From assembly GCF_009937975.1 (NCBI RefSeq), contig NZ_AP018441.1, positions 4,464,001-4,528,000 on the forward strand: 64,000 nt of DNA, written 5' to 3'. The position numbers were made by a program, and so were the translations under genes. Source of the DNA: Undibacterium sp. YM2 (GTDB taxonomy: Bacteria > Pseudomonadota > Gammaproteobacteria > Burkholderiales > Burkholderiaceae_D). This document shows, one piece after another, positions 8,461-18,801 of the stretch; the first letter of the stretch is position 1, and each line of letters opens with the position of its first letter. The notes beneath the pieces were generated by a model. It was not told the DNA's origin, searched no databases, and saw nothing but the letters and a program-made list of their open reading frames with translations.

Positions 8461-10239
8461 ATGACACTACCCCGCCCCGCCGATTTTGAAGGCATACTCA
8501 GCCTCTCCCGTACCGACAACGACGGCAGGCAGTCTGCTGTGCTAACCGGGTACAAAGCTATCCACCAGTTGCATGACAATCACTGCAGCACCGGCATCCA
8601 TGAATATCTGGATAGTGACCAGGTGCAGCCGGGTGAAAGTGGCCGGGTGGCTGTGTGTTTATCCACGCCCGACATGTACCCGGCCTGTCTTTGGGATGGC
8701 CGTGAACTCAATATTCTTGAAGGTAAAAAACAGGTAGGCACACTCAGGGTCACCAGCATATTCAATGCTACTCTGCGCACTAGCCCTGGCGAATACCTGA
8801 TCAGGTGGCAGGCCCCGCGCCTCACAGAAATTGGTGCCTGCTTGCTTAATCTCTTCCAGGGTGACGATTACCAGATCAATCAACAAGCCTTGCAAGGCCT
8901 GCACGCACTGCATGCATCTCCCCTGGTCCTGCGCATGGATGCCACACTATTCAAGACCGTCATGAATATGCCAGGCTTTGACACTGCAAATTGCGTCGCC
9001 CGCATGCTGACTGGTTATCGCTTGAATTACACGCGCAGCCTGGCGGCTTTCAAAACTGCGTCGGGCGATGAAACTTTCCTCGGCCTGTTTAAGGGCGCTT
9101 CCAGAAAGAAAGCACAAGAAGAATACACACAGGTGGTTACAGACCTGGGCAGCCTCATGTATGCCCTGCCAGGCTATGGCCATCTGGCGCAGGAAGAAGT
9201 ACTGGCCCTGCTCGATACTGGCGACAGCTTTTTGACCTCCTTTGCCGGAACCATGATGGATGCGTTCCCCACGCTAGACGACCGGCACATAGCACAGTTA
9301 CTCGATACTATGGAAGAATACGGCGTACATGAATGGCCCTACCAGCCCGGCATTGCACTGGCTGCCGCATTGACAAAAAACCCCAAAGGTTTTGACACAG
9401 TGATGAGCAGGTTTGAGCATGGCAACGACAATCTGCAATCCGGCATACTCAGAAGTTTTGAATCCCTGGAGATGGCATTGCCTTTGCAAGCACAAGACAT
9501 GATTGTGCGCCGGGCACTATCGTATGGTGACAATCGAGATGACGAGGCATACAGTACTACCATCATTGCACTGGCACTATGCAAAGACCGGCCAGCAGAA
9601 GCAGTAGCGATACTGGCCCCCTGTCTTGATAGTGAAGCCTGGTTCATCCGTGGTAATGCAGCCATGTCACTGGGTTTGCTCGGCATAGAAGATCAGGCAT
9701 TGATCAATCGCCTCGGTGACATGATCTTTGATACCGAAGGCAACGACTGGAACGTGCAGTCAGCCACGCTGGGGGCTTTGACAGAACTTGGTGACAAGGC
9801 CAGCAGTCAGATCAGTAAATTGCTGAGACTGGCACGTGACGATGAAGAGGATGAAGATTTCAGTGGTTATCCTTGCCCCAATCAATTGCTGGCAGATTGT
9901 TTTGCTGCCATAGGTGACGACTCCGCCGCCGTTATTGAGGCCCTGCGCAAGACAGTCGCCAGACAAGGTTTTATCAGCGCCGGGCCAGCCGTCATCGCCC
10001 TGGGCAAACTAGGCAAAGCAGCCCAACCTGCCATGGATGCAATCAAGGCGTTTATTTTCAGCGAAGACTATCATGTCGACGATGGAGAAAAAGCCCGCGC
10101 CGTCATCGATGCCTGCATCGCCATCAATGGTGCGGACAATGTTGATGTCAACAACTGCATCAGGCATTTGGCAAAGTCTGTGCATGCGGATGTGGCTGAG
10201 GTGGCGCATCAGTATTTGAGCGGGGAAACTAAAAAGTAA
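8461..10239 (+). CDS. HEAT-repeat protein with N-terminal EF-Tu-like beta-barrel segment
   Basis: A 592-residue soluble protein. Residues about 8-110 resemble the small EF-Tu C-terminal-like beta-barrel found in some bacterial uncharacterised proteins (GYKAIHQLHDNH, TGIHEYLDSDQVQPGE, YPACLWDGRELNI, VGTLRVTSIFN). The C-terminal half (about 300-590) is helical with HEAT-like repeats such as AWFIRGNAAMSLGLLG, SATLGALTELGDKAS and AGPAVIALGKLGKAAQP. No catalytic motif is seen. HEAT arrays usually serve as protein-binding scaffolds, and the combination is reminiscent of immunity or adaptor proteins, but the role is unknown. It stands alone, ending before a REP cluster. Confidence 0.75.
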   Translation: MTLPRPADFEGILSLSRTDNDGRQSAVLTGYKAIHQLHDNHCSTGIHEYLDSDQVQPGESGRVAVCLSTPDMYPACLWDGRELNILEGKKQVGTLRVTSIFNATLRTSPGEYLIRWQAPRLTEIGACLLNLFQGDDYQINQQALQGLHALHASPLVLRMDATLFKTVMNMPGFDTANCVARMLTGYRLNYTRSLAAFKTASGDETFLGLFKGASRKKAQEEYTQVVTDLGSLMYALPGYGHLAQEEVLALLDTGDSFLTSFAGTMMDAFPTLDDRHIAQLLDTMEEYGVHEWPYQPGIALAAALTKNPKGFDTVMSRFEHGNDNLQSGILRSFESLEMALPLQAQDMIVRRALSYGDNRDDEAYSTTIIALALCKDRPAEAVAILAPCLDSEAWFIRGNAAMSLGLLGIEDQALINRLGDMIFDTEGNDWNVQSATLGALTELGDKASSQISKLLRLARDDEEDEDFSGYPCPNQLLADCFAAIGDDSAAVIEALRKTVARQGFISAGPAVIALGKLGKAAQPAMDAIKAFIFSEDYHVDDGEKARAVIDACIAINGADNVDVNNCIRHLAKSVHADVAEVAHQYLSGETKK

Positions 10240-10277
10240 AACCGTCGTGCATAGGCATGATGATAGCAAGATGTGCA

Positions 10278-10468
10278 ACTGAAGCCGCTCCTGATGTTAG
10301 CAAAGCCCCGGTCGTAGGGCGCATTATAATGCACCGTATGTGAGCGACGCACACGGCAAAGATATCTTGCCACGGCATGCAGCATGCTCATTCGGCGCAT
10401 TGCAATGCGCCCTACTTTACTAGCCATATGCTACTTATTCAGGTCGTAGAAGGAATTGCAATGCCCCC
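10278..10468. repeat. Cluster of REP hairpins (GTAGGGCGCATT..AATGCACC type)
   Basis: Contains a GAAGCCGCTCC half-REP (10278-10293) and three hairpins of the RAYT-associated type: GTAGGGCGCATTATAATGCA (from 10314), GGCGCATTGCAATGCGCC (from 10394, inverted, ending CCTAC) and a decayed GGAATTGCAATGCCCC (about 10443-10468). The gap 10240-10486 holds no gene. Confidence 0.7.
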
Positions 10469-10486
10469 TGCCTTGCCAGCTGGTGG

Positions 10487-10933
10487 CTACATCTGTACCA
10501 GCCGCCTTATCTCTGAAAAAATCTCATTGAAGTCGCCATAGATATCAACATCAGCATCAAACAATACTTGATTTTTTGCGACGTACTCGATTGTAGGCAT
10601 GAGTTCATTCATTATTGGAGAAATCGCATCAGATTCATCACTCAATTTGCTCTCGACCAGTCGCAAAAAACAACTGGCAGCATCTGAGGCATCCCATCTA
10701 CCCAACACTTCAGTTGATGTCAGATACTGGCAGTAAGCGAAAATATAATAGCGAAACGGAATTACCGGCATGAACCTGAGTTCTTCTGTTCGTTCTATGA
10801 CCGCCCCTTCAAAAAGAAGTCTTGCCTCTGTCAAGTTTTTCCCAAAAAACATTTTATACGCATATTTTTGGTCAAGATCACTCTTGTAATCATCCCAGTC
10901 TTCTTCAGTCGGGATTTGCAGGATTTGCTTCAT
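10487..10933 (-). CDS. Hypothetical protein (148 aa)
   Basis: A small acidic soluble protein starting MKQILQIPTEEDWDDYKSD. It has no signal peptide, no membrane segment and no motif that I recognise. Its size, acidity and isolated placement resemble immunity-type proteins, but there is no toxin next to it. Codon usage looks more AT-rich than its neighbours, which may mean recent acquisition. The ATG at 10933 is the only good start. Confidence 0.7.
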   Translation of the reverse strand: MKQILQIPTEEDWDDYKSDLDQKYAYKMFFGKNLTEARLLFEGAVIERTEELRFMPVIPFRYYIFAYCQYLTSTEVLGRWDASDAASCFLRLVESKLSDESDAISPIMNELMPTIEYVAKNQVLFDADVDIYGDFNEIFSEIRRLVQM

Positions 10934-11010
10934 TTTTCAAACCGGTCTATATTTTTGATTGACTCATCGTTTAATTCCACCGACTAAGCCAAATAGCAGC
11001 AACTTGATCA

Positions 11011-11865
11011 TCAGGATTTATTGAACAAAGCGATAGTCCGCGCAACCGATGGTGCAATCATGGATTCATGGCTGCCTGTGATTACTTCATGTTTGCAGAC
11101 TGAATATTTGGCGACCATATTACAAAATTCTGTATTCACTGGAATTGATGGTGAGGCTGCAGATTCGGTAAACACAAACAAGGGTACTTTGACCGATGTC
11201 ACATAACGAAGAGGGTCACGAATTTTTTGTTCATCGGGCAGATCGACATTGAAGGGCGCAATATTCTTGTAATGCGCCAGCCACAAAGGCAAACGGGCAA
11301 AACCACTATAAGCAGCAACCGCCTTGTACGGCGATGGCATTTGTGCAGTCAGCATGGCCAGGCTACCACCTACACTGTGGCCTGCCAGATAAATTCTTTG
11401 CGCATCAACTTGCTGCAAAGTCGCCAGATATTTGCCCGCAGCGATGGCATCATCGACTTCGCCGCCAAACATTTCAAAATAACCTTCGCCACCATTCTCA
11501 CCACGCAGGCGTGGCATCAAAAGTAGGTAACCCGCGTTGACAAAACCCTGGGCTGAGACCCAGTCGTCGGCTGAAAATGAAAAACCGCCATGCAAAAACA
11601 CGACCGCAGGCATTTTCTTCGAGTTGTCAGTCGTGGCCGAAATCCAGGCTTTCAAATGCAATTTTCCAGAGACGTAGTCAATTTCTTTGACACCAGCCGG
11701 CAATTTTTCTGGCACAAAATCTTGTGGCGACTTGACTTTCTTTGTGATTTGACTGGCATAGGCAGCTCTTGCTGTCTGCAAGTCTTGCGCGTGCACGCTA
11801 AAGTAACCAGCAGTCAGGGATAATAACAACAGGGGTTTAAACAAACCTAGTGTCTTGATTTTCAT
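11011..11865 (-). CDS. Secreted alpha/beta hydrolase (prolyl-oligopeptidase/dienelactone-hydrolase type)
   Basis: A 284-residue protein with signal peptide MKIKTLGLFKPLLLLSLTAG..VHA, then a hydrolase fold. It shows the oxyanion region VFLHGGFSFSADDW, nucleophile elbow AGHSVGGSLAM, a likely acid region in the FVFTESAAS segment, and catalytic His in GSHESM near the C-terminus. The start at 11865 is chosen because it begins the signal peptide; an extension to 11916 would place 17 residues ahead of it. Location is periplasmic or extracellular. Substrate, ester or peptide, cannot be told. Monocistronic, between a small unknown gene and the long palindromic element. Confidence 0.82.
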   Translation of the reverse strand: MKIKTLGLFKPLLLLSLTAGYFSVHAQDLQTARAAYASQITKKVKSPQDFVPEKLPAGVKEIDYVSGKLHLKAWISATTDNSKKMPAVVFLHGGFSFSADDWVSAQGFVNAGYLLLMPRLRGENGGEGYFEMFGGEVDDAIAAGKYLATLQQVDAQRIYLAGHSVGGSLAMLTAQMPSPYKAVAAYSGFARLPLWLAHYKNIAPFNVDLPDEQKIRDPLRYVTSVKVPLFVFTESAASPSIPVNTEFCNMVAKYSVCKHEVITGSHESMIAPSVARTIALFNKS

Positions 11866-12077
11866 TTTATACCAGCACAGGTGGGAAGAAATCAGGATAG
11901 TAAAGCATTCAGGCAATTATGAATACAGGCGGCTCGCGTAATGCGGTTAGCGCCATTGTGACCGCACGGAAGATAATCACGACCTGTGAGTTTTATCTGG
12001 TGCAAATTCTGTTTACGCCATGCTCACAAGGTTCAAACGCATGGTTTTGAATACGATGGATTCCTGCCTGCGCACGC

Positions 12078-12504
12078 TGCTGTCTGGAATAATGTCCTTG
12101 ACAAACAATAACGAGTAAATTCCCTCCCTTTCAAGGGGATGTCGTCGGGATTTCACAAAGCATGCTTTGTGCCGACAGAATCTAAGCCGCTTGCAAGCGG
12201 CGCAGTGGACGGCTTAGGGTGGGGATGGGTTTCGGTCGATTGGCTGTACATGATTTTGCTACAGAAACCCATCCCCATCCCAACCATTCCACCGCGCCGC
12301 TTGCAAGCGGCTTAGATATTTGTGGCACAAAGCTGCGCTTTGCGAATTCCCACAAATCTCCCCTTGAAAGGGAAGGAGCTTCAAGCATGATCGCTGGCAA
12401 AAATTATTCAATTGCAGAATTAAGTCTTCGACGTAGAAGAATCGCCGCGACGCTGTTCGTACTTGACTCTCCAAATGAGTCAAGATAATTATTCCGGACA
12501 GCAG
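12078..12504. mobile_element. 427-bp palindromic MITE-like element, copy 2, with a matching insert in both arms
   Basis: Same family as 3977-4260. The ends are TGCTGTCTGGAATAAT (12078) and ATTATTCCGGACAGCA (to 12504), and internal blocks CCCTCCCTTTCAAGGGG, GGGGATGGGTTTCGGTCG and CCCTTGAAAGGGAAGG are shared. It differs by an extra block of about 75 bp in each arm. The left block (about 12141-12215) and right block (about 12288-12359) are reverse complements of each other, sharing CTAAGCCGCTTGCAAGCGGC and an AAAGC..GCTTTGTG core. It sits inside a split ATTCCTGCCTGCG / CGCAGGAAT repeat (12059-12076, 12509-12524). The rest of the gap 11917-12631 shows no gene. Confidence 0.72.
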
Positions 12505-12631
12505 TGTGCCTGCGCAGGAATGACAAGAAAGAGGGTATTCAAACAAATGGATGACACGGTTTGCCGAGGCCCACGCACAAGGCCAAGCAAGACCATATGG
12601 CTGTCTGTCAGCAGTGACTTAACAACCCCCG

Positions 12632-14962
12632 CTAAACATCACCCACCAACGGCAATTCCAGCCCCTTCCCATACACCCGTATCAACTCCTCGACAGGCTG
12701 CGGTCTGGACAGCACAAAACCCTGTATCAGCGTATCGCCAAACTGCCGCAAGAAGGCGAGCTGGGTGTCGGTTTCTACGCCTTCTGCAATCACATTCAAA
12801 CGCAGGTTGCGCCCCAGTTCTATGATGGTGCGGACGATGGCGCGGTCTTCGCTTTGTTGGGGCAGGCCTTTGATGAAGGAGCGGTCTATCTTCATCGAAG
12901 AAATGGGCAGGTTCTTCAGATGGGCGAGTGAGGAATAACCCATGCCAAAATCGTCGAGGCTGATGCCAAAGCCCAGCCGCCGCAGCGTGCTCATGATGGG
13001 GATGACATGTTCGGGCTGATGCATGAGCATGCTCTCGGTCAGCTCCAGGCAGAGGTGGTGTGGTTTGATGCCTGATCTCTCGACGACGGCGCGCAATTCG
13101 TCTGGCAGCGTGCTGGAGGTGAATTCTGAGGCGGCCATGTTGACATGCACCTTCACATTCTCAAAACCGCAGCGATGCAGGCGCGCCAGGTCGTGGCAGG
13201 CGCGGTGCACGACCCAGTTGCCTAGCTGGATGATGAGGCGGCTTTCTTCTGCAATGGGGATGAAGATGTCGGGCCGCACGATGTCGCCATTGGCACGGCG
13301 CCAGCGTATCAGGGCTTCCAGGGCATGGATCTGGCCGTTAGCAGCAAAGATGGGCTGGTATTCAAGGAACAGGGCCTGCTCGGCAATGGCCTGGTGCAAC
13401 TCGGTTTGCATGGTCAGGCGCTGCGCCAGGTCTGACTGTTGCACTGCCAGGCTGTAGGAGGTGCTGCTGGAAAAATAGCTCACGTCATTGCGGCCATTTT
13501 TCTTGATACGGTACATGGCAGTGTCAGCCGCACGCAAGAGCTCGGGGCCATTCAAGCCATTGTCAGGGTAGATGCTGATGCCTATGCTGGCCGACACCGT
13601 CATCTCATGACCATTGAAGATGAAGGGTAATTGCGCTGCGTGCAGCACCTGCCTGACCAGACTATCAAGCTGTTCATTGAAAGGCGTGGCAGAGCCATCA
13701 GGCTGATAGAGTATGGCAAATTCATCACCGCCTAGCCGCCCCACCAGCTTGCCGGGTATGGGCAGGGCCTGCACTCGTTGCGAAAAACCACGCAGGACGA
13801 CATTGCCAGCCTCGTGGCCAAAGGCATCATTGACAGGTTTGAAGCGGTCAAGGTCGATAAAGATCAGGCCAAACTCAGTGCCACTGGCGGCGCTTTTTTT
13901 GCAGGCGCTGTCGAGTATCTGGTAAAAATGGCTGCGGTTGGCGAGCTCGGTCAGGCCATCGATTTGCGCCAGCAGGCGTATGGTTTCTTGCTGTTCCAGC
14001 CTTTGGGCGGTTTGCGCAATTAGTGCGCCTATGGTGGCGGACAAGCTCGGCAGTTGCGCTTCACTCTGGCGTGTCAGGCGGCTATAGAATTCCAGCACGC
14101 CGGGGCAGTGGCGCTCGCCTTCATCGGTGATGTACGCCACCGGGAAGATATAGCCAGAGCGTAGCTGGCATTGCGCCGCGCTTTTATTGCGCAAGAAAGC
14201 TTCGTCGCTGTTCATGTTCTCTACCCAGCGCGGCTCGCCCTGTTGCCACACCTGGCCTACCAGGCCAGTGCCGGGGCGCACTTGCATGGCCAGGCTTTCT
14301 TGTGTGAACAAACTTAGCGTCTCTTGCTGACCGTGCCAATAATTTTGTAGCTTCAACTGGCGCTCGCCCAGCGTATCTGTTTCAACTGTCCAATAGGCGC
14401 CCCAATCCCAGCCCAGGTTTTCACACACCAGTTGTATAACCTTGGTGACGGCAGCACCTATAGAATCCGCCCCCACAAACAACCTGGTCGTTTCAAAACT
14501 CAGACGTTCACGCATGGCTGCATGTTTGGCCGTCGTGATATCAGTCAGGATACCTTCGCAAATGCCAGATGCAGTTGCTTGCGGCAGGGATTGCAAACGT
14601 AACCATCGCAGTCCGCTGCCTTCATTGAAAATACGGAATTCATACTCCGCCTGCACCCGTCCGGCGGCCGCATTGTGCAATACGGCGTGCAGTTGTAACA
14701 AGTCATCCATCAGCACTTTTGTAAAGCCGCCACCCAGCGAGGCATGCCAGCCTGAGGCCACACCCAGCATGTTCGCCGCAACGACGGAAAACACTATCCC
14801 ATCACTGTCAGCCTGATACCACCAGCGTCCAAAAGCTGCCGTCTGCTCAACCGGATCTATGCTTGCTGTTTGTGCAAGCAGGGCCCGCAGTCCCGGCGTG
14901 GTGCAGTGTTCCACATATTCTGGCAAGAATGAAGTATGGGTCAGGGAAATGGATTCATGCAT
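12632..14962 (-). CDS. PAS-GAF-GGDEF-EAL cyclic-di-GMP turnover protein
   Basis: A 776-residue cytosolic protein. A PAS-like domain (about residues 35-145) is followed by a GAF domain (about 165-320, PGTGLVGQVWQQGEPRW). A GGDEF domain follows with intact GGDEF at 411-415 (diguanylate cyclase active site) but no RxxD inhibitory site five residues before it. The C-terminal EAL domain has EALIRW (Glu549), DDFGMGYSS and VIAEGVET, all expected for an active phosphodiesterase. It may be bifunctional or dominated by one activity. The start ATG 14962 has CCGGAAG about 12 bp upstream; a TTG at 15010 is less likely. It is single and separated from neighbours by non-coding DNA. Confidence 0.9.
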   Translation of the reverse strand: MHESISLTHTSFLPEYVEHCTTPGLRALLAQTASIDPVEQTAAFGRWWYQADSDGIVFSVVAANMLGVASGWHASLGGGFTKVLMDDLLQLHAVLHNAAAGRVQAEYEFRIFNEGSGLRWLRLQSLPQATASGICEGILTDITTAKHAAMRERLSFETTRLFVGADSIGAAVTKVIQLVCENLGWDWGAYWTVETDTLGERQLKLQNYWHGQQETLSLFTQESLAMQVRPGTGLVGQVWQQGEPRWVENMNSDEAFLRNKSAAQCQLRSGYIFPVAYITDEGERHCPGVLEFYSRLTRQSEAQLPSLSATIGALIAQTAQRLEQQETIRLLAQIDGLTELANRSHFYQILDSACKKSAASGTEFGLIFIDLDRFKPVNDAFGHEAGNVVLRGFSQRVQALPIPGKLVGRLGGDEFAILYQPDGSATPFNEQLDSLVRQVLHAAQLPFIFNGHEMTVSASIGISIYPDNGLNGPELLRAADTAMYRIKKNGRNDVSYFSSSTSYSLAVQQSDLAQRLTMQTELHQAIAEQALFLEYQPIFAANGQIHALEALIRWRRANGDIVRPDIFIPIAEESRLIIQLGNWVVHRACHDLARLHRCGFENVKVHVNMAASEFTSSTLPDELRAVVERSGIKPHHLCLELTESMLMHQPEHVIPIMSTLRRLGFGISLDDFGMGYSSLAHLKNLPISSMKIDRSFIKGLPQQSEDRAIVRTIIELGRNLRLNVIAEGVETDTQLAFLRQFGDTLIQGFVLSRPQPVEELIRVYGKGLELPLVGDV

Positions 14963-15297
14963 GGCGTGAAATACTTCCGGATATGCAAAGTGATTATTTA
15001 TAACCAGCAATTTTTATACCAGTAGATTCAGCAAGAATGCGGGTTTTTGGTGCAGGCAAGTTTGATCAATTGACGATGAAAAGTAAGACTATGGTGAGAT
15101 CACGCTTAATAAAGTGCATGCAGGAGAATATGCACCATGATGTGCCAACTGGCAGATATAGTAAAAACATAACAGTATCAAAGGAATCCTGAAATGCGTG
15201 CTACCTATCTGTTATCATTTTAAAATCTCATATGCCAGTATGCCGATACAGGCACCATGTCTGCATTTTGGCAGTGCCGTTTTCGCGAATCAATTTT

Positions 15298-16643
15298 ATG
15301 ACCAAAACCCTGCCATTCAGTCTATTTCTTTCCCTGTTGCTCTCCTTCTCCGGCAATGTTCAGGCACAAAGTCAGACACAACTGACGCAGATTGAAACTG
15401 CAACGACGAAACGCCCTTCAGATTCAAATCAGGAGCTTCATGAGCGCATTATAAAATCAACAGCTTGGCTCAAATTACTTGAAGTCCTCGACAAGAAATA
15501 TCTTGGGGCAGTAGACGAAACAGCACTTTCAACATTTTGCAGACTGGCACTAGAATCTGCTGCCCCCGCACGGATAAAGAAGCAAGCGATTCATGCTACA
15601 AGACAGCAATCAGCTATCTACTGCCATTAGCAGAATTTATCCCGTCGGAAAAACTTGCCACCCTCAAGAAAAAGCCCGTTTTTTTTGGTATAGGGCTGGA
15701 ACTGGGAATTCAAGATGAGTATTTAAAAGTCGTCTCCACGATTGAATCTGGTGCTGCACACCGTGGAGGTGTCATGGCAGGAGATGTGATACTAACTCTT
15801 GATGGAGTATCGACAAAGTCACAATCTCTGGACAGCCTGGTCAGTCGCATGCGAAACACATCGGCTTCATACACCAATTTAAAGATTGCCCGACGAGGTG
15901 TAGATCAAGCACTCAACTTTGATATTCCTCGCGAAGAAGTTAAAATCACAAGTTGTCGGGGGCGCTTGTTAGCTGCAGACACTGGCTACCTTAGAGCAAG
16001 TCAGTTCATTGATGAAACGCGTTCCCAGGCATTGATGGTGATCAGAAGAATGGAGAAAGAAAATCAAGGTCCATTGCGCAATCTGATCCTGGACTTGCGT
16101 GGTAATCCCGGCGGCGCACTTCCTGCTATCGTCGGCATGGCTGAGCCTTTTATTCCAGCGAGTAAATTAGTGTTGATCACCAAAGACAAGCACGGTGAAA
16201 AGCACGAATATCGCACAACTGCCGAAGAATCGAGCACAGAATCCGTGTCCAGGCTTGCTCCTGAAATAAAAAGTGAGCTCAAGCAAATTCACTTGATCAT
16301 CTTGACAGACAAGCTCTCAGGTGGCGGCAGCGAGTCCTTGATAGCTGCCCTGCGCGAATACAGACCAGTGACACTCATGGGTGAAAAAACGTCTGGATCA
16401 AACAAAGTTACAGAAATTGTCGAGATCGGTAATGGCAGCGCCATCAAGATGGCAACAGCGACGCTGTATGCACCGAACGAAGTAAGCCTGCCAGAAGATG
16501 GAATTGTTCCTGATAGGATGGTAGCTTCTCCCAGCCTTTCAAAAGCTGATTATGGTAATTCAATGAACGATCCTGTTTTGCAGGCGGCATTATTATCCAT
16601 CCAAGAGAATCGTAAAGATCAAGTTAAACAAAAACTGGATTGA
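15298..16643 (+). pseudogene. S41-family (C-terminal processing) secreted protease, single-base frameshift
   Basis: The first part (15298-about 15567) encodes signal peptide MTKTLPFSLFLSLLLSFSGN..QA and a helical N-terminus. The second part, one frame over, encodes a PDZ domain (FFGIGLELGIQDEYL, GGVMAGDVILTLDG) and the S41 core: LILDLRGNPGGALP, the serine region SGGGSESLIAAL and the lysine region LMGEKTSGSN. Restoring one C in the run CCCCC (15563-15567) fuses the frames into a smooth ..LESAAPRTDKEASDSC.. junction. The two overlapping frames are therefore one gene that lost a base, or carries a sequencing error. Family members use a Ser-Lys dyad to cut periplasmic proteins. The start was chosen by the signal peptide; no upstream partner. 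Confidence 0.78.
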
Positions 16644-17133
16644 GTATTTTCGGTATATGGATTCTCAATGAGCGTCCGCATTAAACTTGCAGCTGCATAT
16701 TTACGCCTGTGTATTTGCTTCCGCCTCGGGCCAAAGTCGTGGAGAAAGATAGCGGAACAAATACAAAGATGCAGCCAGTCAATCAAGCAAGTTATTCATG
16801 AAGGAAATCTGATCCAGACAGGCCTTGAAGAGAAACTCAATAAATGCGACCAGCTCTTTTTCTGTCAAGTTTCCTCAGCCATCCAGGTCACCCTGGCGTG
16901 CCTGATCAGCGCGGATCAGATGTGCCTGATAATTTTTCTGTTGGCGCGCCAGACCGCGCATAGGCGAGCATAGACCTTGCCTCAAACCCAATGCGTTTAA
17001 TCCTGCATGCGTGTGCAAACGTGCCGTGCGTCAATTCACATCTAAATTCACCCTGTACGTCATGAGCGAGGGAAGGGGCAAGATTGCGCAAGCGAAGGCG
17101 CTGTTTACCAGATATGGTGTTTGAAACTGGCTC
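16644..17133. other. 490-bp region without a convincing gene
   Basis: A reading frame at 16668-16973 exists but has no recognisable motif and no ribosome binding site. No hairpin or repeat family was recognised. It lies between convergent genes and may be decayed coding DNA. Confidence 0.4.
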
Positions 17134-18801
17134 TCACGCAGCACCGATCCGCAAGTGCCTGACACCGGCTTTTTGAGCAGCCTTGGTTTCGTACTGACGC
17201 AACACAGGGGCGGGCCTGGGCCTGGCAGTAGCCTGGCCTGCATCACGGAGCTTGAATACGCTGATCGCATGTTGCAGATGTTTGCTCTCTTCTGCCAGGC
17301 TGCCAGAAGAAGCGGCGGCTTCTTCTACCATGGCGGCATTTTGCTGGGTCAGCTCATCCATCTGGGTAATGGCCTGGTTCATCTGTTCAACACCATCGCT
17401 TTGCTCGTGGCTGGCATTGCTGATTTCATGAATGATACTGGCCACGTTTTGCACAGCGCTGACCAGTTGTGACATCGTCCTGGTGGTGTCGGCCACGAGT
17501 TTGTTGCCTGTATCAACCTTGCTCATCGAAGCTGTGATGAGTTGCTTGATCTCTTTGGCAGCACTGGCAGAACGCTGGGCCAGGTTGCGTACTTCAGTGG
17601 CCACTACGGCAAACCCACGTCCCTGCTCGCCTGCACGCGCCGCTTCGACTGCCGCATTCAGGGCGAGTATATTGGTCTGAAAGGCAATGCCATCAATGAG
17701 ACTGATGATGTTTTCTATACTCCTTGCCGACTCGCTGATGTCTTGCATGGTATTGCCCACCTTGTTGACCATGTCGCCGCTCTGCCTGGCGATGCCCGAC
17801 GCAGCTTCTGCCTGCTGGCTGGCCTGGGCGGCACTATCGGAATTTTGCTTGATGGTGGAAGCAAATTCTTCCATGCTGGCGGCGGTTTCTTCGAGATTCG
17901 AAGCCTGGGCTTCTGTGCGGTTTGACAGGTCAAGATTGCCATCGGCGATCTCACGGCTGCCTCGCGTGATGGAATTGACGTTGCTGCGCACATCGCTGAT
18001 GATGGCAACCAGGTTGATATTCATCTGCCGCATGGCCTGCATTAATTGCCCCATCTCACTGCCATCCCCCTTGGGGACTTCAGTCGTCAAATCACCACCG
18101 GCCATGGCGCGGGCAGCCATGATGGCCTGCTGCAAAGGCCGGAGATACGCGCGGTGTATGGCATAAGTATTCCAGGCAATCAATATGCTGGCGAGAAGCA
18201 AGAATGCGAGATCAGCAGTGCGCACATCAGAACGCATGAATTGCGCCACACCCAGAGCAGCAACGGCGGCGAAAATAGCCAGCATGCCCAGCACCAGCCT
18301 GCTCGTGCCTGACATGTCCAGTGCCCGCTGCAGGCGCGCGGACAGCCCTGTTTTTACCAATTGACCATGATGCAGCTTCATGCTGCCGCTCTGGTCTTCA
18401 CGCATGCGCTGGTAGAGTTTTTCCGCATCGGCAATCTCGGCACGGCTGGGCTTGGTGCGCACGGACATATACCCTACCACCTGGCCTTTCTCCATGACAG
18501 GAGTGACATTCGCCCTCACCCAGTAATGGTCACCATTCTTGCAACGATTCTTGACCATGCCATCCCATTGGCGCCCCTCTTTGATGGTACCCCACAAATC
18601 TGCAAAGGCCTGCACCGGCATATCAGGATGGCGCACCAGGTTGTGCGGCGAGCCCAGAAGCTCATGTTCTTCAAAACCGCTGATTTCTATGAAGGTGGGA
18701 TTGCAATACAGGATATTGCCGTGGAGATCAGTTTTGGAAACGATGGAGTGTCCGTCCTTGACTTCAACTTCTTTCCCGCTGACTGGCTGATTGAGACGCA
18801 T
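17134..18801 (-). CDS. Aer-like methyl-accepting chemotaxis protein with N-terminal PAS
   Basis: A 555-residue energy/redox taxis transducer. The PAS domain (about 15-115) matches Aer: [20 protein letters not shown], then [16 protein letters not shown] and [14 protein letters not shown], the type that binds FAD. Two adjacent hydrophobic helices follow (about 168-215), then HAMP, then a signalling coiled coil with the conserved hairpin tip [19 protein letters not shown] and [19 protein letters not shown]. The C-terminus lacks an NWETF-like CheR tether. There is no periplasmic domain, so sensing is internal. An AAGGA box precedes the ATG. No che genes are adjacent; it must signal to a remote CheA/CheW. 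Confidence 0.92.
   Translation of the reverse strand: MRLNQPVSGKEVEVKDGHSIVSKTDLHGNILYCNPTFIEISGFEEHELLGSPHNLVRHPDMPVQAFADLWGTIKEGRQWDGMVKNRCKNGDHYWVRANVTPVMEKGQVVGYMSVRTKPSRAEIADAEKLYQRMREDQSGSMKLHHGQLVKTGLSARLQRALDMSGTSRLVLGMLAIFAAVAALGVAQFMRSDVRTADLAFLLLASILIAWNTYAIHRAYLRPLQQAIMAARAMAGGDLTTEVPKGDGSEMGQLMQAMRQMNINLVAIISDVRSNVNSITRGSREIADGNLDLSNRTEAQASNLEETAASMEEFASTIKQNSDSAAQASQQAEAASGIARQSGDMVNKVGNTMQDISESARSIENIISLIDGIAFQTNILALNAAVEAARAGEQGRGFAVVATEVRNLAQRSASAAKEIKQLITASMSKVDTGNKLVADTTRTMSQLVSAVQNVASIIHEISNASHEQSDGVEQMNQAITQMDELTQQNAAMVEEAAASSGSLAEESKHLQHAISVFKLRDAGQATARPRPAPVLRQYETKAAQKAGVRHLRIGAA

Noticed and set aside
10278..10468. CRISPR array
   Set aside because: Repeats are isolated palindromes with irregular gaps and changing orientation; no cas gene in the window.
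16668..16973. Plus-strand 101-codon frame after the S41 gene
   Set aside because: Cysteine-rich, without motif or ribosome binding site; treated as non-coding.
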